Under the pieces are notes generated by a model. That model had not been told where the DNA came from, made no database searches, and saw only the letters and a program-made list of their open reading frames with translations. Below, in pieces: positions 1 to 10,806 of a stretch of DNA of 64,000 bases. Every line of letters starts with the position of its first letter. The first letter of the stretch is position 1. This stretch comes from Hygrophila difformis (lineage: Eukaryota; Streptophyta; Magnoliopsida; Lamiales; Acanthaceae): contig JAOANR010000002.1 in NCBI GenBank assembly GCA_030278955.1, positions 24,662,057 through 24,726,056 of the forward strand. The letters are read 5' to 3'. The position numbers and the translations under genes are program-made.

Positions 1-444
1 TGTATCAAAACTTTTTAAAAAATTTAAAAACCATTCAATACTGCCCGAAGTTAAAATTCAGAGTTATAATCTACCATGCACGAGAAAGTAATGCGGAAGC
101 TAAAAGTAAGGCCAAAACATGCGGCCAAAACAAGTCTAGAGTCTCAGTACAGAATTTAAATAAATTAAAAAAAAAAAGCGACAAGTCTTTAACAGAAGAA
201 TTCCATCCCTCCGTGCAATGCTTACTTTGCAAAATCTGGGGAAAAATGAAAACAACAACTTATCAGTACAAAAGGTACTGCGTAAGTTAATATACAGCAC
301 AGCGAATTTTAAAAATTCTAGCAGAGTATATAAAATAGGAGTTTCAATTTAAAAGAGGACGAATAAATAAATTACGGAATTTCTTACGCATGCCACACGA
401 ATATTTTTACCATTATTCGTTATGATTGAGGACACCACCCATGC

Positions 445-542
445 CCTTTGGGACTAACACCCACAAGGACTCTAAATCATAATAAAGATCCTAGGGACGT
501 ACCCTTGGGATCAACCCACCTCTGGGACTCGTACCCACGAGG
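445..542 (-). other. Array of three mini-hairpins in the TE-1 LTR
   Basis: Three imperfect inverted repeats lie in a row. Hairpin 1 (445-468) has outer stem CCTT/AAGG, inner stem GGG/CCC and loop ACTAACA. Hairpin 2 (487-512) has outer stem GATCC/GGATC, inner GGG/CCC and loop ACGTA. Hairpin 3 (519-542) has outer stem CCTC/GAGG, inner GGG/CCC and loop ACTCGTA. Hairpins 1 and 3 share the same bulges (T on one side, AC on the other), and the outer stem changes on both sides. The other LTR has the counterpart near 23604-23702. The array lies about 1.8 kb into the LTR, probably in transcribed leader. The function is unknown. Confidence 0.6.
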
Positions 543-2059
543 GATGTGAAAGCAGTGACCCTATACAGACTGCTCCGGAGCCCTAGATAACCCATACGGA
601 TACATCTAGGAGTATAGACTCTTACAATCACTAAACCACAATAACCATAATCGCCGTTTTGGCTACAAGAGGGGGCGGCCTAATGAGCTCCACCAAGTGC
701 ACTTACCCTCTAAATATATTGGCAATCTCACTCGATCAAAACTTACAAAGTTTCAAAACCACATTTTTAACATTTCCATAATATGAATACATTTCCAAAA
801 ATCATACATTTCAAAATGAGTAACATTCGACTCATAGTTCACCACGAATACGCAAGATGGATTTACCGACAAAAGTAACACTGTGGCAGATTTCAGAATA
901 GCATTTGGAAATGTAGCAAATCACTTTCAAATATTCCGAAACTTTTACAGGAACTAGAAAACACCAAGATGAACGTTTTTTGTAGAAATAGGCATCTTCA
1001 AATTCGGACTCTAAACAGGCCATAAAAATCAATTTCAGAAACATAGATTTAAAGACTTTAGACACTTCAGTGCATTCGACCACAGTATAGTCAAAAATCC
1101 ATAACATTTTCGAGAGAGTTCAAAAATTCATAAAAGATTACAGAGATTTTCTAGACACAATATGGAACAAATCTTGTGAAGACATCAACCATGAATAACC
1201 ATCATAGTCAGAACTAAATCGAATAACAAAATCAGACTCCATGAAAAACCAATCCTGACAGCAACTTGTAACAGTAAACCAGATCCAACTTCAAATATCA
1301 AATCAACTCCAAAAATTCTAGAAATTTACAGGAATCATCCTTAGGATATTAGTAACATTTATCATTTCGAAACAATCTTCTAAAAACATACGGATCTAAG
1401 TCGAATTTGCAAGACAACAGGAACTAGTCGATCGAAAACCCTAATGACAGATTTCTTAAGGAATGGAAAATGATCTAGATCTCGACTCGCACTCAATCAA
1501 AATCTCTAAAACTTGATGTGCATGACATTAACTAACTTGAGATGAGATAGGAATCGAAAATCTCCTCTTTGGAATCCTGGAAAACGTCCAACTTGGGCCC
1601 AACAATCAACACTTCTACCGAAAGCACCTATTTTCGATTGAGTGATCCAGATCCTTAGTGAATAGGGTAAGAATCCGACTCTAAGGCTAAGTAAATGATA
1701 GAGAGACCTTACCTACCTATAGATGGATGGATTTGAAGTGTTTGAACTTTGAACAAGCAGCCCCCTTCTCTGGAGAAACACTCACCAAACTCCCACTCTA
1801 AAAAAGGAACCTAAAAATTCTAAATTGTGATTAGGTGAATGAATGGAGGCTGTAATGGGAGTTGTTATGGAGTGTTTAAAGTCCCAATCCCGTCCAAATA
1901 CATACCTGGAGGTGTTAAAGTCGAATACCAATCGATTGGAGTGCCCCCATGATGGAATCAATGCAGAAACCGAGCAAAACGCTCGAGCAGCCCTGCTGCT
2001 GCTGGTGGCACGCTGGCGGCGCGTCCGCGCGGCCGTCAGCCTTCGATTTTCTTCTCCCT

Positions 2060-2065
2060 TCTCTC

Positions 2066-2098
<33 letters not shown>
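2060..2098. repeat. CT/TC microsatellite
   Basis: An almost pure TC dinucleotide run with one interruption (TAT at 2070-2072). It is absent from the right LTR of the same element, so it expanded after insertion. Confidence 0.9.
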
Positions 2099-2102
<4 letters not shown>

Positions 2103-2306
2103 AATTATTATGATTTCTACTTTAAAAAATCATAATGTGGGAATTATCCGTGATCGCTGGGATAATTCGATAAACTCTTCTCGAGTTGATATCGTTCGAA
2201 AAATATTTAATTTCGCTCTCTCTCGGAATTATTACGGTTTCGATAATCAAATCCAATTCTTTAATTTTGGATTTAAATTTCGATGTCAATTCCTTGGGTA
2301 TTATAG

Positions 2307-2344
2307 TCTACCCTCCTTAGAAATCAACTTCGTCCTCGAAGTTG
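2307..2344 (-). promoter_or_regulatory. TE-1 polypurine tract 2 with upstream hairpin
   Basis: On the minus strand a perfect hairpin (stem CAACTTCG/CGAAGTTG, loop AGGA, at 2325-2344) is followed by the purine run TAAGGAGGGTAGA (2307-2319), which abuts the 3' LTR. A polypurine tract primes plus-strand DNA synthesis; this position fits that role. Confidence 0.85.
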
Positions 2345-2460
2345 GGTCGCACCCGGAAAGATAAAACCAGGCAAGCGAATAATTGGCACGCATAAAATAT
2401 TGATGCTTCAAAAAATAAAGTCTTACCTCGACGCGTGACGACTCTTTGCAGGGTATCACA

Positions 2461-2500
2461 TCCTCTCCCCCTTAGGACTGCAGTTATGTCCCCATAACTA
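2461..2500 (-). promoter_or_regulatory. TE-1 polypurine tract 1 with upstream hairpin
   Basis: A second module lies 150 bases further inside. The hairpin (2481-2500) has stem AGTTATG/CATAACT and loop GGGA, and is followed by AAGGGGGAGAGGA (2461-2473) and then TGTGATACCC, which looks like an LTR start. The pol stop codon lies 5' of the hairpin, so here the hairpin is not coding. Confidence 0.75.
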
Positions 2501-2501
2501 C

Positions 2502-4856
2502 TCACGAGTCGCTTTGAAAAAGGTTGGGATATCGTTGCTGCATGTCTGATTCCAACTCCCACATTGCTTCCTCGGTGCCATGATTGGACCAAAGAACTTT
2601 CACCAATCTCACAGTCTTGTTCCTCGTAACCCTTTCTTTGACATCGAGTATCTCTATCGGGTACTCTTCATATGTCAGATCATCGTCCAATTCAATCACA
2701 TCGGGTTGCAAAACGTGAGTTGGATCGTGCAAATATTTCTTTAATTGAGAAATATGAAACATGTTGTGAACTCGTGATAACTCCGGTGGAAGAGCCAATC
2801 GGTATGCCAAGGTAACCACATGGTCTAGAATCTCATATGGACCTATATAGCGAGGACTCAACTTTCCTCTTTTGCCAAATCGCATCACCCCCTTCATCGA
2901 TGACACCTTTAGCATTACCTTGTCCCCCACTTGGAATTCCAACTCTTGCCGTCTCGTGTCGGCATAACTCTTTTGCCTGTCTTGTGCGGCCTTCATCTTT
3001 TGTTGGACGACCTTGATTTGGCTACTCATGTCTTCTACGAGTTGAGGTCCAACAACCACAAAATTATCATCCTTTGCCCAACATAACGGACTGCGGCACT
3101 TGCGTCCGTAAAGAGCTTCGAATGGTGCCATGCCAATACTAGCATGGTAACTGTTGTTATACGAGAATTCAATCAGTGGTAAGTGGTTCTCCCAACTTAC
3201 CTTGAATTCAAGAACACACGCCCTAAGCATATCCTCAAGTGTTTGAATTGTCCGCTCGGTTTGACCGTCGGTCATTGGATGAAAAGCCGTGCTCATCTTA
3301 ATTTGAGTTCCCAAGGCTTCTTGCAATTTGGTCCAAAAATTTGAGACAAACCTACTGTCTCGGTCCGAGATGATATCGTATGGCACTCCATGCCTTCTAA
3401 CCACATTCTCGATATATGCCTTGGCCAGTTAATCCATCGACCAATTATCCTTCATTGGTATAAAGATGGCGGTCTTCGTCAACCGATCAACTATCACCCA
3501 AATTTTGTTCATGCCTCGAGGAGACCTTGGTAACCCCGAAACGAAATCCATGGAGATGCTATCCCACTTCCACCTTGGGATCTCCAGTGGCTTTACAAAA
3601 CCCAATGGCTTTTGCCGCACCGCCTTTACTTTTTGGCTAGTTAGGCATCTAGCCACAAAATTAGCAACATCCCTTTTCATTCCCGGCCACCAATAGATTT
3701 TCTTCAAATCCTTATACAGCTTATCACCTCCCGGGTGTACTGAATAAGGTGTGATGTGGCCTTCTTCCATTAACTTCCGCTTCAGGTCCTCGCACTTGTG
3801 AGGAACGCACCATCTACCCTTAAAGCGGATACTTCCGTCGTCGTGGATCGTGAATCCCACCGCTTTACCTTCACTAATTTTCTTTTTGACCCTCTGAAGG
3901 TTCTCATCGTCTGATTGAGCTGTTCGAATTTCGTCGAATACGGTAGGTTCAATTGCTATGGCATTCACCGTTTCTACCACGGTTCCATAATGGACTAGTT
4001 CAGTCCCCAACTTCGCCAAGTCCATATATAGTTCCGAAGGTAAAACAAGGGCATTTTCCGTATGCCTCGTCTTGCGACTCAATGCATCTGCAACGACGTT
4101 CGCCTTGCCCTCATGGTAGGCTATGTCCAAGTCATAGTCTTTGATTAGCTCCAGCCATCTCCTCTGCCTCATATTTAACTCCTTTTGAGTAAATATATAT
4201 TTGAGGCTCTTGTGGTCCGTGAACATCCGACATGTTCGTCCATATAAGTAGATTCTCCAAATCCTGAAAGTGAACACCACCGCAGCTAACTCCAGATCGT
4301 GCGTCGGATAATTCTCCTCATGCGGTTTGAGTTGTCGCAATGCGTAAGCAATAACCCTTTGGTTTTGCATAAGCACGCAACCTAGGCCTTCTTTTGAAGC
4401 GTCGCTATACACTTCAAAATCTTCCGTCTCTGACGGCAGTGCTAACACCAGTGCTGTTGTGAGTTTTTTCTTGAGCTCTTGGAACGACGTCTCACAATCA
4501 GCAGTCTTTCGAACTTGAGTCCCTTCTTCAGCAATTGGGTCATCGGTCTAGCAATCTTGGAAAAATCCTTCACAAACCTTCTATAGTATCCGGCTAGTCC
4601 AAGAAAGCTTCTTATCTCTGTCTGACTAGTTGGCGCTGGCCAATCAGTCACTGCAGATATCTTTGCCGGGTCAACCGACACTCCCTTAGCCGATACTATA
4701 TGGCCCAAAAATGCGACTTCTTTCGTCCAAAATTCGCACTTCGACAGCTTTGCATATAGTTGATTCTTCCTCAATGTTCCAAGCACTAGATGAAGATGTC
4801 TAACAAGTTCCTCCTCATTCCTTGAGTAAACTAGATTGTCATCGATGAATACGACG
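2502..4856 (-). pseudogene. pol: TE-1 pol, 3' part: RT C-terminus, RNase H, integrase, chromodomain (broken)
   Basis: This is the second half of the TE-1 polyprotein, read right to left. It starts in RT at the catalytic FIDD, immediately beside the TE-2 insertion. It then has the RT connection, RNase H ([18 protein letters not shown]), an integrase zinc finger, the integrase core (SMDF, SDRDSRF, GQTER), the GPY motif and a chromodomain ending QSDS. Lesions are a frameshift near 4450-4490 between RT and RNase H, and a stop at about 3430 (WSMD-stop-LAKAY, CAA to TAA). The second zinc-finger cysteine is serine (CLTS instead of CLTC). The family normally reads gag-pol as one frame. This copy cannot be functional. 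Confidence 0.95.
4852..4856. repeat. Target-site duplication of TE-2, left copy (CGACG)
   Basis: CGACG directly precedes the TG of the TE-2 LTR and is repeated at 20006-20010 after its CA end. Removing TE-2 and one copy rejoins the TE-1 RT frame at VVVFIDD. Confidence 0.95.
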
Positions 4857-5399
4857 TGTAATACCCGAGAATTTTGCAACATAAAATAAATAAATAAATA
4901 ATAAAGAGAACATAATAAATAAATAAAGAATCATAAAAGATGAGAAATGGAATTTAAATTAAAAAGGAAACAAAATTCCGAGAACCCGGGAAGCCGAAGA
5001 CAATTTAATCAAATAAATGGTTACACGGAAACCCAACACCGATGGACTCAATAGCCCGAGTCCAAATGTAAATTTAGATCCGAATAAAATTAGGATAGGA
5101 AATCGGAGCCCGAAGATACCCCGGAAATCGGAATCTGGGAACATAGAGGGATAGAAGTCCGAAAGAAGGGAGGAAAAGCGCGACGGATCGCACAACCCGC
5201 CCGGACCGGAGTCCAGGCGTGAGTGGCGCGCTGGCCGCGCGGTTGTTGGCCTTGGACTGTGCCACGACCACGCCAACTGGCAGAAACGCCCCGTGCGAGA
5301 TTTACTCGCCCGAATCCGGATTTTCCGACTTCGGTTGAACACCTTGCGACTCAAGACCTCCTAGGGCTGCCTTTGGACGACCTTTAGGTCCTTTCCATC

Positions 5400-5407
5400 T
5401 ATAAATA
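5400..5407 (+). promoter_or_regulatory. TATA box of the TE-2 5' LTR
   Basis: TATAAATA lies about 540 bases into the LTR, just downstream of a GC-rich block and upstream of ACTCTCTATACAC, a plausible start region. The same arrangement occurs at 17712 (TE-2 3' LTR), 30187 (TE-6) and 43083 (TE-8). TE-6's 3' LTR has it mutated to CATAAATA at 50666. Confidence 0.75.
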
Positions 5408-6767
5408 ACCATCCTAATCAGCCCCAACTTTTGACGAAACCCTACGATACTCTCTATACACAAAACCCTAGATCCGGAAGTCGTCGGGGGCACAAAACCG
5501 AACAACGGGACTGACTTGGACGAAAATTGGGAGCCTTCGATCGTCGGGGTAAGATCCAATCTATTCTTGTCCATTCTTTTCCCGTTCTTGATTCAAAACG
5601 AATCCTAATTCGATCTTTTCCTATTCTAAACCCCCGATTCGGATCGAGAACGAAGAACCCGACGAACGGAGAGGATAACGGTGGACTGGAAGCCACGCCT
5701 CCGAAATCGACGATCCCGGACGACTACACTTCTGTAAGTTAACGCTTACACGGTTTTGGGAGAGTTAAAATTCGTTTAATCTAAAGAACTAAAACAAGAA
5801 CTTGAAATCTGTCAACATGTGATTTCTACCGGCGCAGCGATTTTGTCTAATTTTTCCAAACCCTTAAAATCTTCAAACGAGATAGCTTAAAACACAAAAA
5901 ACGTTTCTAAGACATAGATCTATCTAATGTAAAATTTCATAATTTTTCATCGTGTTTTGATATCCGAAAACGACCACGAACAGACCTGCCTTTGGTTTAG
6001 ATCTTGGAACGGTGGTAGATTCTTAGTCCGAAATTGAGGTTGATTTTTGACTTAGATCTAGACCGATTCAGGATTGGTGCTAAACATAAGAGTTGTAGAT
6101 CTATACGTTAAGAACACCTCCGTATATTTTCAGAATTTTTCGTGATGATTTGATATATGAAATCCACCCGAAACCGAACTGCTAGGATGTGGATCTTGAA
6201 ATTCTTGACAGAACTTAGGTCAGAACTTGACGACGTTTTTGACTAGGGTTCTAGGCCGATTTAGATCTTTAGCCGAACATGAAAGTTGTAGACAAATGTC
6301 TTAAGAAGGTCTCTGTAAACGTTCGTTGAGTTTGGAGCTAATTTGCTATGGTAGATCTTGAAAATCTTGAACTGTTGTACACGAAATTCGGACAGATTAA
6401 TGATATGACGAAAATTGATGTTTTTCACCTACTTCCGTATCTCGGATTGAAAAACGTAAAACATGAAACGTGTTCATCTCTGTATTTTGGAGTCACTGGT
6501 TAAATTTCAGAATTTTTGGACTTAAACTCGATTTTTAATGAATTTTGAAATAAACGGTGGTTGATCGAGTCAAATATTGAAAAATCTTGTTGAAAATGAT
6601 TTTAAATGATATCGGAGCGGATAGCGTCTTGAAATAGTATATTTTGAGAAACTTACTAAATTTGAGAAATTGGCCATTAAGGATTAAATGAGTGGAAACT
6701 CCTTTGAGACAAAATACATAAACAAACATTTTCGAAATCCCGTTATAGCTAGTTTGAGCTTTCTACG

Positions 6768-6979
6768 TAGAGGGTGAGTGCTCCATCGGGTGCCCCTCTA
6801 GCTTTTTGCTTCGTGACTAAACGGACGAGAGTGACCTATGTAGGGGGTGAGTGCTCCATCGGGTGCCCCTCTAGCTATTTGCTTCGTGCCTAAACGGACG
6901 GGAGTAATCTACGTAGGGGGTGAGTGCTCTGCAGGGTGCCCTCCTAGCTTTGCACATCGTGCCTGATTGGACGATGGTG
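6768..6979 (+). repeat. Three-unit minisatellite with stem-loops in the TE-2 LTR
   Basis: Units are 6768-6840, 6841-6913 and 6914-6979 (73, 73 and about 66 bp). Each holds GGTGAGTGCTC followed by a GGGTGCCC block, so AGGGG can pair with CCCCT, and a second small inverted repeat: CTTCGT/ACGAG in units 1 and 2, and CATCGT/ACGATG, a perfect 6-bp stem, in unit 3. The copy in the 3' LTR is at about 19083-19294. It lies 1.9-2.1 kb into the LTR. Confidence 0.8.
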
Positions 6980-7144
6980 TTGAACATGAGAAACTGTGCC
7001 AAGACGGCGAGAACAACTTGACTACAAATAAAAATCTTGATACTCGGCTAGGGATTAACGGGAAAATTTAAAAGACTTGAATACTTTCCTTTGCTTATTT
7101 AAATTATGCTCTTAAATTATGTTATGCAATTATTTACCTTGGAA

Positions 7145-7149
7145 GCTAT
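7145..7149. repeat. Target-site duplication of TE-3, left copy (GCTAT)
   Basis: GCTAT precedes TE-3 and recurs at 15578-15582. The empty site, GCTATATTGTG, is intact in the TE-2 3' LTR at 19461, which proves the insertion. Confidence 0.97.
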
Positions 7150-10100
7150 TGTAACACCCCGGATTTGATAACCCAGGCCGGGATGTCACCGCCACACCTC
7201 CCTAGCAAGACACGGTTTCTCTGAGCTTGCTAAAGAGATGCAAGGCTATGGTTTTTCAGAATTTAAAACATTCAAACGGCCCATTGCAATATAACAAAAA
7301 AAAATAAAAAAAAATAAAACAAATCATAATATCAAAGTTGCAGCGGAAAGTAATATTTACATATGTATAATGCAGCGGAATTTAAGTATAGGGCCGACAT
7401 GGCCAAAACACGGGTTAAACAGGCCCGTTCATGCAAGTTGTAATTAAATACAGGAATTTAAAAATAGAGTTTTTCCCGAATGTTCCCATGTATGCATATG
7501 ATGATGCATAATCCTCATACTCTGAAAGAAAAAGGAAAGAAAATATGGTTTGGTCAGCAAAACGTGCTGAGTAAGTTAACACCTACTATGATCAAGGGGT
7601 TTCAAAATCTTTAATTAGATTTAAGAAAAACATGTGCATACAAGACATGATTTAAATTTTATTCATCTAATAATAATTTAATTACATATTTGAAAAGACA
7701 AGGATTTCCACAAGATCATAATTTAACACAAGTATAAAGAGGTTTAATTAAATAATTAATTTTTTACTCCGAAGCATGCATACAAACAACTCATCTATCA
7801 ATTTAAAATTAATAATTTAATTGTGTACTTGAACATGCATTTAATCCATAATAACAATGAAAAATTTAAGGATATAATTATAAATGCATAATTTAAAGAC
7901 GGGCATAAATAAATAAATGCTTAAAAACATTAAATCTTTTATTTCCCCATTACGTAACCATTTCTCAATATTTTGTATAGCCGGTGATCCGGCGGCCGCA
8001 ACCGTGTCGTAAGTATCTTGTATAGCCGGTGATCCGGCGGCCGCAGCCGTGTCGTATTTCAAGTATTTCATTGGCCGTTTTGGCACAGTTTCTCATAACA
8101 TTCACCCTCGGCCGTTTTGGCACGAAGTGAAAAGCTAGGGGGCGTTCTATTGAGCATTTCCCCCTACGTCGGTCACTCTCGGCCGTTTTGGCACGAAGCG
8201 AAAAGCTAGAGGGGCACTCCTTCGAGCACTCACCCCCTACATAGGTCACACTCGTCCGTCTAGGCACGATGCGGAAAGCTAGAGGGGCACTCTATCGAGC
8301 ACTCACCCCGTACATAGCCAAGTATCTCATATGTTTTAATTTAGTGTAACGGGATTTTTCAAAAGTATAGATATATCGTATTTCAAGGTCTCGACCGTTT
8401 GTTTCGATATTTCACAATCTCTTCGATTTAAAATCATTTGACGTCACAGTTTACGCCTTTTTAATTCAAAAATTCATTTCAAGTCCAAAAATTCTGATAT
8501 TTTCACAGCATATCAAAAATACCCTAACGAACAACTTTCGTGTTTTAACTTTTTCGAAATAAGTTGAGAAAACCTGTCAAAATCCGAGTTCATTGCAAAA
8601 ATAGTTCACTGTCCAGTTACAATTTTGACACAGTTTAGAAAATTGACTTTTTAACATAACAATTGGACTCCAAAAATTCTGAAATTTTATATGCACATAC
8701 TAGACATGATTATCTACAACTTTTATTTAGATTGCAAAGATCAAATCGGACTAGAAAATATAGAAACATGCTCATCAAGTTCGGATATGTTCACGGTCAG
8801 ATTTCGAAAAGTCTTATCAAGGCAATTTATGTTTGATGCGATTTGAAATAGCAAACACCGACGAAAATGTCTGAAATTTTTAAAAACCTAAATTAATGTG
8901 TTAGGATTAAAATTCTAGTTTTGAGTTTTTCGGTTTGAACTCTCGAAATAGGGGTTTTGGTTCGATTTCAAATCTGTCACAGTTTCAAGTTCGAATCTCA
9001 AGGCAGGTTGGTTCTCGGCTGTTTTCGGATATCAAAACGCAATGAAAAATTATGAAAATTTTACACGAACTAGATCTATGTCTTAGGAACGTTTTTCATG
9101 TTTTAAGTTTTTCTGTTTGAGCAGTTTTAAGGGTTCGAAAAATTCGCACCAAATCGCTGCGCCGGGGATTTTTCGTGTTGACAGATTTTAGAGTTAATCT
9201 CTGTGTTTGGTTGCATTTTACGTCACCCAAAACCAAGTAAGCATTAACTTACAGTGGCGATGATGTCTAGGACGTCTCTGGGTCGATGGGGCCGCTCACG
9301 CTTTCCACGAACATGTCCCAATTACTCCGTCTCCTCACCGTTGGCCCCGAAACGAAATCGAAAGTAAAAAAATCTAGGGTTAGATCGGATTTTCGGACTC
9401 GAAAACTTAAACGAAAGCCTATGGACGACTTACCACAATCTGGATTACTAAAGATGTTGTCCTCCACGCCTCCTTCGTCGATTTTCGTCGCCGGGAAGTC
9501 GCTGGAAAGTCGTCGGAAAGTGAAGAACTTGTGTTTTTTTCTTTTTTTCGGTTTTTGGGAGAGTTTTGGATGGAGGAGTCGTTGCAAGACTGAGAAATGA
9601 GGCTAGGGTTCATCCAACCTCGTCCTAAATGTCTTCCCTTCGTCTGAGATCGAGTTTCCAAAGTCGGGGGGTCGAAATATGGCAAGAAATCCCCGAAATC
9701 GCGCAATTGGCAGCTGCTGTCTTGGTGGCGCGAGGTTGGCGCGGTTTTTAGCCAAAACCAGCACGGAGGGCGCGCGGCCTGGTCTGGGCCGTGCGTCCGG
9801 ACTGGGCCGTGCGATCCCGTCGGGCCTTTTCTCCTCTCTTTCGGACTTCTGTCCTCCTACGTTTTCGGGCTCGATTTTTCGGGTCATTCTCGGATCATAA
9901 ATTCTTATCTTAAATTTATCTCAACTCAAATGAATTTCATGTTTGAAATCTTAAGTCCGTCGGTCTCGGGTTCATCGGCTTCCAATTCGTCGTCTTTTGA
10001 CTCCCGTGCAATAACTTGTGTAATTAAATTTCTTCCCACTTCACGGGTTCTTGGAATTAGAATTATTTTCCTTCTTGAATTTAATTCCAATTATTTTGAC

Positions 10101-10289
10101 TCAATTCATGGAATGTCTTCGAGCTTCCTTTCCCTCTTTTATTCCATTTTGAATTTTGAATCTATCGGCGTTTCATTTCCGAGCAATAATTTATTGTGAC
10201 AAATTATTTTCTTCTTCTCGGAGATATTTCGACATTGATCGGAATAAATTTTATTCCTTTGGACGTTGATAAAAATCTGGGGTATTACA
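7150..10289 (-). repeat. TE-3 3' LTR
   Basis: It runs TGTAACACCCCGG to GGGGTATTACA as read on the plus strand, i.e. TG...CA on either strand. It holds a tandem duplication of 45 bp at 7973-8062 with a GCCGG/CCGGC hairpin in each unit, a repeat block at about 8064-8330 related to the TE-2 minisatellite, and a GC-rich block near 9720-9830. The LTR resembles that of TE-9. Confidence 0.95.
7973..8062 (-). repeat. Two-unit 45-bp tandem repeat with GCCGG hairpins
   Basis: Units 7973-8017 and 8018-8062 each contain GCCGG-TGAT-CCGGC next to GGCCGC. The copy in the other LTR is at about 13259-13348. The same hairpin with a different loop occurs in the TE-6 and TE-9 LTRs. Confidence 0.85.
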
Positions 10290-10290
10290 G

Positions 10291-10328
10291 TCTACCCCCC
10301 TTAAGAATCAACTTCGTCCTCGAAGTTG
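10291..10328 (-). promoter_or_regulatory. TE-3 polypurine tract 2 with upstream hairpin
   Basis: The minus strand has hairpin CAACTTCG-AGGA-CGAAGTTG (10309-10328), then TTAAGGGGGGTAGA (10291-10304), one base before the 3' LTR. This is the tract actually used to define the LTR edge. Confidence 0.87.
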
Positions 10329-10600
10329 TGTTTCGGCTTTTCTCGCGCTAAGAGTTAGGGTCCTTTTGTTTATTTTATTATTTTGCGATATTGTGTTATT
10401 GAATTATTGTTCGATTGTTGATTGTTTGTTGTTTGATTATTGTTTGACTGAACCCAGAATTGAAATTTCCGAGTTGCCTACGTACCCTGTGAAGGGATCA
10501 AGCCATGACGTAGTTCAAAACAATTTGAATTTGTTTATTTGGGATACAAACTATTCGGGTTTCAAAAATAAATGCTTATGCATTTTTACGGGGTATTACA

Positions 10601-10640
10601 TCCTCCCCCGCTTAAGATTACAGTTATGTCCCCATAACTG
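10601..10640 (-). promoter_or_regulatory. TE-3 polypurine tract 1 with upstream hairpin
   Basis: Hairpin CAGTTATG-GGGA-CATAACTG (10621-10640) is followed by AAGCGGGGGAGGA (10601-10613) and TGTAATACCCC, a perfect LTR-like start that is not the real LTR. It is kept although this element has lost pol, to which the hairpin is partly coding in relatives. Confidence 0.75.
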
Positions 10641-10806
10641 CCTACACATTATTCCCACGAAGGTTCGAGTATCGTTGCCTAGCACAGGTATGTCCGCTTT
10701 ATTTACCACATTTAATGTCCCATGAGTCCCCCTTGGTTATTTGTGGCTAGTTAGGTCCAGCGACCAGGTCATCTCTTTTGGTTATATTCTTAATCTGGGT
10801 TCGACA

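Larger units (their letters stand above)
1..2305 (-). repeat. TE-1 3' LTR (left copy, truncated by the window edge)
   Basis: It aligns by eye along its whole length with 23160-25439. The terminal dinucleotide CA is changed to TA (ending TATTATA instead of TATTACA). A CT microsatellite at 2060-2098 replaces the T-run of the other copy. Short ORFs inside (for example 1843-2364) are not supported as genes. Confidence 0.93.
4857..7149 (+). repeat. TE-2 5' LTR, first part
   Basis: It begins TGTAATACCCGAG. It contains an A/T-rich start, a GC-rich block at 5215-5290, a TATA box at 5400, and a three-unit repeat at 6768-6979. It is interrupted at 7149 by TE-3 and continues at 15583. ORFs of 60-130 codons inside it recur in the other LTR only because the LTRs are copies, and they resemble no known protein. 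Confidence 0.95.

Noticed and set aside
9267..9906. Overlapping ORFs of 70-106 codons on both strands near 9.3-9.9 kb, repeated at 14.5-15.5 kb
   Set aside because: They lie inside the two TE-3 LTRs and recur only because the LTRs are copies. There is no domain, and both strands are open because of local GC-rich composition.
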